Positions 39,065 through 45,511 of a stretch of 64,000 nucleotides of DNA are shown piece after piece. The notes beneath the pieces are model-generated. The model searched no databases, had not been told where the DNA came from, and saw nothing but the letters and a program-made list of their open reading frames with translations. How positions within the stretch are numbered: position 1 is the first letter of the stretch; every line of letters begins with the position of its first letter. A program made the position numbers and the translations under genes. This DNA is from Microbulbifer sp. TB1203. GTDB taxonomy: Bacteria; Pseudomonadota; Gammaproteobacteria; Pseudomonadales; Cellvibrionaceae. The stretch lies in the NCBI RefSeq assembly GCF_030997045.1, contig NZ_CP116899.1, forward strand, positions 2,553,501 through 2,617,500. Reading direction: 5' to 3'.

Positions 39065-40243
39065 CTACTCGAAATCCGCCTCTACCATCGGGCTGACATC
39101 AGCGTCGTAATCGATGCCCTCGATGCCGAAACCGAACAGCTTGAGGAAATCCTCGTGATGCCCCTTGTAGTCGGTCAGCTCAAACAAGTTCTCGTCGGTC
39201 ACCTGCGGCCACAAAGCCTCGATCTTAGCCTGAGTCTCCGGGCGTAACTCCTTGTCGTCCATGCGGTAGCGGTTGGCGTCGTCCAGGCGCGGGCTGTCGG
39301 TGTAGAGGCCTTCGGTGTAGAGGCGGTACAGCTGCTCGATGCAGCCCTCATGGGTGCCCTCCTCCTTCATCACCTTGTAGACCAGGGAGATATACAGCGG
39401 CATCACCGGGATGGCCGCGCTGGACTGGGTGACTATCGCCTTGAGTACCGCCACATGGGCTTCCGCCTTGTCGCTGTCGGTGATGGCCTTGGCGGCGCGA
39501 TCCAGATCTTCCTTGGCCTTGCCGATGGTGGCGCGACCGTAGATGGGCCAAGTGAGCTTCTCGCCGATATAGGTGTAGGCAACGGTCTTGCAGCCATCCG
39601 CCAGCACGCCGGCGTCGCTGAGGGCGTCCATCCAGCGCTCCCAGTCTTCACCGCCCATGACTTTCACGGTCGCGGCGATTTCCTCTTCCGTGGCCGGTTC
39701 GACGGTGACCTCGGATATCTCCAGCTTATCGGTATTGAGGCTCTTGGTTGTATAAGCCTTGTCGATCGGCTTCAACACCGAGCTATAGAGTTCGCCGGTC
39801 TCCGGGTCCGTGCGTCGCGGCGAGGCCAGGCTGTAGACCACCAGGTCCACCTTGCCCATATCCGCCTTGATCATCTCGATGGCCTTGGCCTTGATCTCAT
39901 CGGAGAAGGCGTCACCGTTGATGCTCTTGGCATAGAGGCCCGCCTTGTGCGCTTCCTCCTCGAAGGCCGCGGCGTTGTAGTAACCGGCGGAGGCGGTGCG
40001 CTTGTCCGTGGGCGGCTTCTCGAAGAAGACCCCCAAGGTGTCGGCGCCGCAGCCGAAGGCGGCGGTGATGCGCGAGGCCAGGCCGTAGCCGGTGGAGGCG
40101 CCCACCACCAATACCTTCTTGGGGCCGTTCTCGATGGCCGGCTGGGACTTGATGTAGTCGATTTGCTCGCGCACGTTGGCGGCGCAGCCCTGCGGGTGGG
40201 CGTTGGTGCAGATAAAACCGCGTACTTTCGGCTGGATAATCAT
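39065..40243 (-). CDS. fabV: FabV-type enoyl-[acyl-carrier-protein] reductase (NADH)
   Basis: A 392-residue enoyl-ACP/trans-2-enoyl-CoA reductase of the FabV class, the last step of each fatty-acid elongation cycle. The dinucleotide fold is KKVLVVGASTGYGLASR (about residues 47-63). The active-site Y-x8-K is YGRATIGKAK. The N-terminus MIIQPKVRGFICTNAHPQGC is diagnostic of FabV. The start at 40243 is preferred because upstream codons are not conserved. FabV enzymes are insensitive to triclosan. The divergent neighbour is an acyl-CoA thioesterase. Confidence 0.95.
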   Translation of the reverse strand: MIIQPKVRGFICTNAHPQGCAANVREQIDYIKSQPAIENGPKKVLVVGASTGYGLASRITAAFGCGADTLGVFFEKPPTDKRTASAGYYNAAAFEEEAHKAGLYAKSINGDAFSDEIKAKAIEMIKADMGKVDLVVYSLASPRRTDPETGELYSSVLKPIDKAYTTKSLNTDKLEISEVTVEPATEEEIAATVKVMGGEDWERWMDALSDAGVLADGCKTVAYTYIGEKLTWPIYGRATIGKAKEDLDRAAKAITDSDKAEAHVAVLKAIVTQSSAAIPVMPLYISLVYKVMKEEGTHEGCIEQLYRLYTEGLYTDSPRLDDANRYRMDDKELRPETQAKIEALWPQVTDENLFELTDYKGHHEDFLKLFGFGIEGIDYDADVSPMVEADFE

Positions 40244-40534
40244 GCCTGGAATTCTCCCCCTCGATTTTGGGAACCTACAGTCATTGGCTGGGCATTCTAT
40301 AGGCATAAACCGGCCAGTCCCATAGCCGGCGTCACAGGGCGCGCAAATCGCTGTCCAGAATATCCCCCTCCCCGGCTAAAGCGCCCCGATAGTCCCGGTG
40401 GTTTGCTGTAGCGCCATTTGTATGACGAGGCAGCTCTCCACAACTTGTATTTGGCACACTTAGTGCAGCTTCGATACTGGGGCCGTAGCGGACCGCGGCC
40501 TATTCTTAACCCATAGCAAGGCAGAGAGGTAGGC

Positions 40535-40972
40535 ATGAAATACTACTCACGTCACTTTGTGAAACCCGGAGATCTCAACCCGGCGCAACGGCTGTTCGGC
40601 GGTCAGCTTCTGGCGTGGATAGACGAGGAGGCGGCCATTTTCGCCGGCTGCCAGATGGGCACCCCCATGGTGGTCACCAAGTTGATGTCGGAGATCGACT
40701 TCGTCAGTTCGGCGTTTTGCGGCGACGTGGTGGAATTCGGATTCGAGGTGGTGGATATAGGCCGCACCTCACTGACCGTGCACTGTGAGGTGCGCAACAA
40801 GCAGACCCGCGAGCTGATCATACAAGTGGAGCGCATCGTGTTTGTCGCTCTGGACGCGGAGGGCAAACCCACTCCCCACAAGAAGGCGGGTATGACCCTG
40901 GAGGAGGCCCGGGAGGCCTCCCGGCGGGAGCAGGAGGAGAAAGAGCGGAGGGAGCAGCGTCTGGCCAGTTAG
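40535..40972 (+). CDS. Hotdog-fold acyl-CoA thioesterase (YciA/BACH-like)
   Basis: A 145-residue hotdog-fold thioesterase. NPAQRLFGGQLLAWIDEEAA carries the family's catalytic Asn/Asp region, and the VHCEVRNKQTRELIIQVERI strand pairs are typical of acyl-CoA thioester hydrolases acting on medium- or long-chain CoAs. GCAGAGAGGTAGGC precedes the ATG. The C-terminus is a charged helix (EAREASRREQEEKERREQR). It is transcribed away from fabV. Confidence 0.88.
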   Translation: MKYYSRHFVKPGDLNPAQRLFGGQLLAWIDEEAAIFAGCQMGTPMVVTKLMSEIDFVSSAFCGDVVEFGFEVVDIGRTSLTVHCEVRNKQTRELIIQVERIVFVALDAEGKPTPHKKAGMTLEEAREASRREQEEKERREQRLAS

Positions 40973-40987
40973 GGAACCCCTATGCTC

Positions 40988-41094
40988 CCCTGGCCCTCTC
41001 CCCCAGCCCCTCTCCCCCAGCCCCTCTCCCGCAAGCGGGAGAGGGGAGCATTCGGCCCCCTCTCCCCACTGGGGAGAGGGTTGGGGAGAGGGGG
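40988..41094. repeat. CCCTCTCCCCCAG direct and inverted repeats
   Basis: CCTCTCCCCCAGCC occurs twice in tandem, followed by an inverted pair CCCTCTCCCGC / GCGGGAGAGGG and another pair CCCTCTCCCC / GGGGAGAGGG. A related half occurs at 32460-32490. It lies between the thioesterase and miaE genes. Confidence 0.7.
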
Positions 41095-41156
41095 CAAAAT
41101 AGGGAGAGGGGCCAAACCGGCGGTATAATCGCGCATTTGCGATTGATACCGCCCCC

Positions 41157-41729
41157 ATGTTCGACCTGAGATTCACCACCCCAAAATCCTGGACGGAGCC
41201 AGTACTGGCCGACTTCGACCGCTTCCTGCAGGATCACGCCGCCGCGGAGAAAAAGGCCTCCGGCATGGCGGTTTCCATGTTCTCCCACTACCCGGATAAA
41301 CCGGTGCTGGTGGAGGCCATGGTGAACCTGGCGCTGGAGGAGATGAACCACTTCCGCCAGGTGATCAAACTGATGCACGAGCGCGGCGTTTTCCAAGCGC
41401 CGGACGAGAAAGATCCCTACATCAACGCCATCCGCAAACTGATCCGCCGCGGCAGCGAAGCGTACCTGCTCGACCGCCTGCTCACCGCCGGCATTATCGA
41501 GGCCCGCGGCTGTGAGCGCTTCGGACTGGTGGCCGAAGCGCTGCCGCAGGGCACGCTCAAAACCTTCTACCAGGTGATCACCGAAAGCGAGGCCCGCCAC
41601 CACGAGTTGTTTGTGGAGCTGGCCCTGGAATATTTCCCGCGGGAAACGGTGGAAGCCCGTCTCCACCAGTTGCTGGATGCGGAAGCGGCCATCGCCGCCG
41701 CCCTGCCCCATCGCGCCGCGCTGCATTGA
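41157..41729 (+). CDS. miaE: tRNA-(ms2io6A)-hydroxylase MiaE-like
   Basis: A 190-residue non-haem diiron protein that hydroxylates the isopentenyl group of 2-methylthio-N6-isopentenyladenosine at tRNA position 37. Ferritin-like helices carry the iron ligands: LEEMNHFRQV and ESEARHHELFVELALEYF (ExxH motifs), with further Glu in the first and third helices. The gene ends in TGATG, sharing one base with the start of the next gene. The length is somewhat shorter than in Salmonella, but all four helices appear present. Confidence 0.9.
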   Translation: MFDLRFTTPKSWTEPVLADFDRFLQDHAAAEKKASGMAVSMFSHYPDKPVLVEAMVNLALEEMNHFRQVIKLMHERGVFQAPDEKDPYINAIRKLIRRGSEAYLLDRLLTAGIIEARGCERFGLVAEALPQGTLKTFYQVITESEARHHELFVELALEYFPRETVEARLHQLLDAEAAIAAALPHRAALH

Positions 41730-42916
41730 TGTCCGCGGGAAAGTATCTGCAAAAATACGCGGAGCCGGAAATCCGCCTGCTGGACACCTGGCCCGACAGC
41801 CGCTACCGACACACACTGGTTATTCCCAGCTACCGGGAATCGCCGGATTTTCTGCAGCGGTTGCTCGAAAAGTTCCCGACAAAAAAACTGCTGCTGATAC
41901 TGGTGGTCAACCAGCCGGACGGTGACGACAACGCAAACAGCAACCGGGAACTGCTGCAGGCGATAGAAAAGCTCTCACCGCCCGCCTGGCAGAACCGGCA
42001 CCTGAGCCTCCGCCCCTGGGGAGAAAACGGCGGCCTTCTGCTGGTGGAGCGCTGGCGGGAGACGCTGCGCATTCCGCGCAAACAGGGCGTGGGCCTGGCG
42101 CGCAGGATCGGCTGCGATATCGCGGCGCAATTGCATCAACTGGGTTTTCTCTCCAGCCCCTGGATACACTCCACGGATGCGGACACGTGGCTGCCCGAAG
42201 ACTATTTCGAGGGACTCCCGGATGCGCAAATCACCAGCGCCGCCCTCTACCCCTTCGCTCACGACAGCGGCCACAGTCCGGTGCATCAGGCGCTGCAACT
42301 CTACGAACAGGCGCTGCACTACTATGTGGAAAACCTGCGCCGGGCCGGCTCCCCCTGGGCCTTTCATACCATCGGCAGCATCCTGGCGATCAGCGTCCAT
42401 CACTACTGCGCCGCGCGGGGATTCCCGAAAAAAGCCGCCGGGGAGGATTTCTACCTGCTGAATAAACTGGGCAAGCTGGCACCGGTGGTGGAACTCACCG
42501 ACCGCGCACCTGTGCGCATTGCCGCGCGGCTCTCCGACCGGGTGCCCTTCGGCACCGGCCCAGCCACGGCGAAAATTGCCGGGCAACTGGAGTCGGGCGA
42601 AGAACCCACCTGGTATGCGCCGCAGGTATTCGACGAATTGCGCGATTTCCTAAACGAAGCCCTGGAGGATGGCGGGCAGGTCTGTCAAAACCCCCGCTGG
42701 CGGGAGGCGCTGGAAGAGCTGGGCTGGCAACAATTTACCAATCACTGCCGGCAGCAAAAATTACTGGGCGCCGCCAGGGAGAACGCCTTTCACCATTGGT
42801 TCGACGCCTTCCGCACCTTGCGTTTTATTCACCTGATGCAACGCCGGTGGCATCCGCCGCGGCCATTGCGTGAATTACTCGCGCAAACCACCTCGGTGTC
42901 TCAGGGTACTTTGTAG
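41729..42916 (+). CDS. GT2-like glycosyltransferase-fold protein
   Basis: A 395-residue soluble protein. A GT-A type fold is suggested by HTLVIPSYRESPDF near the N-terminus, the DxD-like STDADTWLPEDYF (about residues 150-162) and a later AGEDFYLLNK with the acidic pair used for acceptor activation. No transmembrane segment or signal peptide is clear. It starts at the ATG sharing one base with the miaE stop, so translation is coupled. The C-terminal stop codon (TAG) is part of the GTAGGAGCGG palindrome that begins at 42910. A link between tRNA modification and this protein is only a matter of genome position. Confidence 0.75.
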   Translation: MSAGKYLQKYAEPEIRLLDTWPDSRYRHTLVIPSYRESPDFLQRLLEKFPTKKLLLILVVNQPDGDDNANSNRELLQAIEKLSPPAWQNRHLSLRPWGENGGLLLVERWRETLRIPRKQGVGLARRIGCDIAAQLHQLGFLSSPWIHSTDADTWLPEDYFEGLPDAQITSAALYPFAHDSGHSPVHQALQLYEQALHYYVENLRRAGSPWAFHTIGSILAISVHHYCAARGFPKKAAGEDFYLLNKLGKLAPVVELTDRAPVRIAARLSDRVPFGTGPATAKIAGQLESGEEPTWYAPQVFDELRDFLNEALEDGGQVCQNPRWREALEELGWQQFTNHCRQQKLLGAARENAFHHWFDAFRTLRFIHLMQRRWHPPRPLRELLAQTTSVSQGTL

Positions 42917-42988
42917 GAGCGGCCCATGGCCGCGATCAGACTCACCTCGTAGCACAATACGATCGCGGCCATGGGCCGCTCCTACAAA
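42910..42988. repeat. GTAGGAGCGGCCCATGGCCGCGATC palindromic repeat
   Basis: Two perfect 28-bp arms: TTTGTAGGAGCGGCCCATGG at the left continuing to CGCGATC, and the exact inverse at 42961-42988. The left arm supplies the stop codon of the GT2-like gene. Confidence 0.9.
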
Positions 42989-43005
42989 GGATTTGACGTA
43001 GTTTC

Positions 43006-43076
43006 GTAGGATGGGCAAAGCGCAGCGTGCCCATCATCTCGCCCGTGATGGGCACGCTGCGCTTTGCCCATCCTAC
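43006..43076. repeat. GTAGGATGGGCAAAGCGCAGCG palindromic repeat
   Basis: GTAGGATGGGCAAAGCGCAG, continuing GTGCCCATCA, is followed after a nine-nt loop by its perfect inverse. This is a second, unrelated palindrome family in tandem with the one at 42910. A longer, diverged copy is at 51748-51876. Confidence 0.9.
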
Positions 43077-43098
43077 AGAATTGTGCAACCGCCAATAT

Positions 43099-43986
43099 CT
43101 AACGCAACAACAACAGCGGCTGACGGGTATTCAAAAGCATTTGTGCGGTAATACTGCCCAGCAACAGATCGCGCAGGCGGTTGTGACTGAAGGCGCCCAT
43201 CACCGTGAGATCGGTTTCGTGCTCCTTCTGGTAGGCGGTGAGCGCTTCCACGGTCCTGCCCTCCAGGCGGTTCGCGGTCACCGCCAGGCCGGCGCCGTCC
43301 AGTTGGGCACTGGCTTCCGCCAGCAGGCTCTCCGCAGTTTCCGCCGGCCCCACATACACCAGGTGACAGGAGATATCGCGAAACAGCGGGCTCTCCGCCA
43401 CCATGGCCAGCGCCTTGCGCGCCGCCGCGCTGCCGTCGTAGGCCAGCAAGATCCTGCGCGGTGCCCGGAACTCCTGGTTGACCACGAGGATGGGCTTGTG
43501 CAGTGCGCGCACCACGGTCTCCAGGTGCGCGCCCAGACCCCGTTGGGATTCGCCGTGTTCCTCGCCGCGAATGCCGATCACCAGTACGCGGATGCAATCC
43601 TCCAGCTCCACCAGGGTCTCGCCCAGGCTGTCGTGGCGCTGGCAGGTGATCACCTCCCGCACACCCGCCTGCTCCGCCCGCTCCCGCGCGGCCTGCAGCA
43701 CAAGCTTGCCCTGCTGCACCATCAGGCGCGAGCGCTGCTGCTCCAGGGTGGTCAGCTCCTCCAGAAGCTCTTCCTGGCTGCCGAGACCAATACTGCCGGT
43801 GAGATCCGCCACCGCCGGCACATTGCCGCGCTCGATATTGTGCAGCAATTTCAGCGGTGCGCCGGTGTTCACCGAGATCCAGGCGGCGTAGTCGCAAACG
43901 GCTCCGGTGTAGTGGGAGCCATCGATACACGACAGCACCAGCGGTTGCTCGTGGTGGTTATTATTGTTGTTGTTCAACTCGCTCAT
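43099..43986 (-). CDS. Tandem-domain universal stress protein
   Basis: A 295-residue protein with two UspA domains. The first (PLVLSCIDGSHYTGAVCDYA, residues 15-34) is more diverged; the second (RRILLAYDGSAAARKALAMV, about 177-196) has the adenine-binding start and the C-terminal G-2x-G-9x-G(S/T) region reads VMGAFSHNRLRDLLLGSITA. The N-terminus contains six consecutive Asn residues encoded by AAC/AAT repeats. Such tandem USPs (UspE-like) respond to stress and stationary phase; the ligand is not known. Confidence 0.9.
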   Translation of the reverse strand: MSELNNNNNNHHEQPLVLSCIDGSHYTGAVCDYAAWISVNTGAPLKLLHNIERGNVPAVADLTGSIGLGSQEELLEELTTLEQQRSRLMVQQGKLVLQAARERAEQAGVREVITCQRHDSLGETLVELEDCIRVLVIGIRGEEHGESQRGLGAHLETVVRALHKPILVVNQEFRAPRRILLAYDGSAAARKALAMVAESPLFRDISCHLVYVGPAETAESLLAEASAQLDGAGLAVTANRLEGRTVEALTAYQKEHETDLTVMGAFSHNRLRDLLLGSITAQMLLNTRQPLLLLR

Positions 43987-44103
43987 CAGTGTCCTCCCAG
44001 AACACGTTCGATTTCTTCTGGCTTATCGTGTACGCCGAAGCGGTCGACGATGGTCCCTCGCGGCGGAACGTCACCACCGCCTTGTCCAGGGCGTAGACCG
44101 GGT

Positions 44104-44275
44104 TCACACTACCACAATCACCGCGGCCAGCATCACCAGTTGAATCGCCACCCCCGGAGGGGAACAGGCAGATGATGCCCAGACCGGCGGCGGTCGTGGC
44201 GTACACCTGCCAGTTGACATTTGTGGAAGAGAACAGCATAAGAAGGGCACTACCAGGCAGGATGACATCGATCAA
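44104..44275 (-). pseudogene. Small membrane-protein fragment with a probable frameshift
   Basis: One frame reads MIDVILPGSALLMLFSSTNV, then NWQVYATTAAGLGIICLFPS. It is followed by a run of five G; removing one G continues the protein as GVAIQLVMLAAVIVVV and a stop at 44104, a clean hydrophobic helix. In the sequence as given the frame instead enters polar sequence (GGDSTGDAGRGDCGS). Either a decayed gene or a homopolymer error. No family is recognised. The rest of 43987-44393 shows nothing else supportable. Confidence 0.4.
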
Positions 44276-44393
44276 AAAAGGCCGCGGGCTCTATCACAAA
44301 CCGCCGCTGTTCGCAGCCTCCGGAACGGACACTTTGGGCGGCCGCTACGCGTTCGGCTGAACAGCGAACGGCAGGCGGAACGGGCGGTGCTTT

Positions 44394-44435
44394 AAAGCTG
44401 CTTGATCAAAGCTGCTTGATCAAAGCCGCTTGATC
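44394..44435. repeat. Three 14-bp tandem repeats at the fdsD 3' end
   Basis: AAAGCTGCTTGATC (44394-44407), the same again (44408-44421) and AAAGCCGCTTGATC (44422-44435). The fdsD stop codon lies in the junction of the second and third copies, so the last codons have been triplicated downstream. Confidence 0.9.
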
Positions 44436-44635
44436 GCCTCAACCGCCAACTCAGTCAATCCCGCCCCGTCATCTTGCATATACGCTCTGATATCCGCTCT
44501 CATCGGCTTGGCCCAGAACCTGCGCACATGCGCCGCCACAGCTTCCGCCGCCGCGTCCGGACCGCCCTGCACCGGGGTGTTGGCGGCTATCTGGTTGATC
44601 ATTTTCACCAGTTGTTCGGAGTGCTTGCTGCTCAT
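44420..44635 (-). CDS. fdsD: Formate dehydrogenase subunit delta
   Basis: A 71-residue small protein matching FdsD: a helical N-terminus (SKHSEQLVKMINQIAANTPV), then AAEAVAAHVRRFWAKPMRAD and a conserved C-terminus (IRAYMQDDGAGLTELAVEAI). FdsD is needed for maturation or stability of the soluble NAD-dependent molybdenum formate dehydrogenase. Its start overlaps the fdhD stop by four bases. It is the last gene of the fdsGBA-fdhD-fdsD operon. The end of the gene is part of a 14-bp triplication. Confidence 0.92.
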   Translation of the reverse strand: MSSKHSEQLVKMINQIAANTPVQGGPDAAAEAVAAHVRRFWAKPMRADIRAYMQDDGAGLTELAVEAIKRL

Positions 44636-45504
44636 GGGATGGAGTCCGGGTATCGTTGGAATGGCTCGTGATCGGTTGAGTGGTAGACCACCTGGCGGCC
44701 GTCCCGGGCGAAGCCGATCAGGTTCAGCCCGCTGTGATTGGCGCGGTCGACGGCTACGGCCGTGGCGCCGCTGACGGCGACGAGGCTGCCCAGGTTGCAG
44801 CGGGCCATTTTTGCGACGAGTTCGTAACTGGCCCGGCTGGAAACAAGGACGAAGCCGTTGTCCCTGTGCACTTGCCGACGGTGCAGGGCGCCGATCAGTT
44901 TATCCAGCGCGTTGTGCCTTCCCACATCTTCGCGCAGCATTTGCACCTGACCTTCGGGGGTGCACCAGGCGGCCGCATGAATGGCGCCGGTACAACGTTG
45001 CAGGGGTTGGTGGTCGCCGAGCTGCTGCAGCGCCCGCTGGACGGCTTCCGCCGCCGGTGGAGACCTGCGCGCAATCTCCGGCAGGGGCCGCAACGCCTGT
45101 GCCAGCGACGTCTGGCCGCACAGTCCGCAACCGCTGGGGCCGGCCAGGGTGCGGTGCTGGCGTTTCAATGCATCCATACAGCCGCCGTGGATTTGCAGCT
45201 TCAATTCAATGCCGCGGTCGCCGTGGTCGGTGATCTCCAGATCGTAAAGTTCCCCAGCGCGGGTGAGGATGCCCTCGCTCAGGCTGAAACCGAGGGCGAA
45301 GTCTTCCAGGTCGGTCGGGCTGGCCATCATCACGGCGTGGGCAATGCCGTTGTAGACCAGGGCGATGGCGGTCTCATCGGCCAGGCAGTCGTCCTGAATG
45401 CATTCCGACCAGGCGTTTGGTCCGCGGCGCTGACGCACCCGCACCTTTGCGGTCCGGCAGCCGGCCTGGTCGATCAGTTTCGTCTCGGCTTTGACAGTGG
45501 CCAT
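44632..45504 (-). CDS. fdhD: Formate dehydrogenase accessory sulfurtransferase FdhD
   Basis: A 290-residue protein that transfers sulfur from IscS to the molybdenum cofactor of formate dehydrogenase. The conserved CxxC loop is GPSGCGLCGQTSL (near residue 115). VYNGIAHAVMMASPTDLEDF and LREDVGRHNALDKLIGAL are family hallmarks, and SGATAVAVD with RDGRQVVYH closes the C-terminus. It begins 7 bp after the fdsA stop and overlaps fdsD, so it occupies the position called fdsC in other fds operons. Confidence 0.96.
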   Translation of the reverse strand: MATVKAETKLIDQAGCRTAKVRVRQRRGPNAWSECIQDDCLADETAIALVYNGIAHAVMMASPTDLEDFALGFSLSEGILTRAGELYDLEITDHGDRGIELKLQIHGGCMDALKRQHRTLAGPSGCGLCGQTSLAQALRPLPEIARRSPPAAEAVQRALQQLGDHQPLQRCTGAIHAAAWCTPEGQVQMLREDVGRHNALDKLIGALHRRQVHRDNGFVLVSSRASYELVAKMARCNLGSLVAVSGATAVAVDRANHSGLNLIGFARDGRQVVYHSTDHEPFQRYPDSIP

Positions 45505-45511
45505 GGTCGCC

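Noticed and set aside
40988..41094. CRISPR-like array of CCCTCTCCC repeats
   Set aside because: Units are of uneven spacing, partly inverted and without unique spacers or cas genes; they are simple intergenic repeats.
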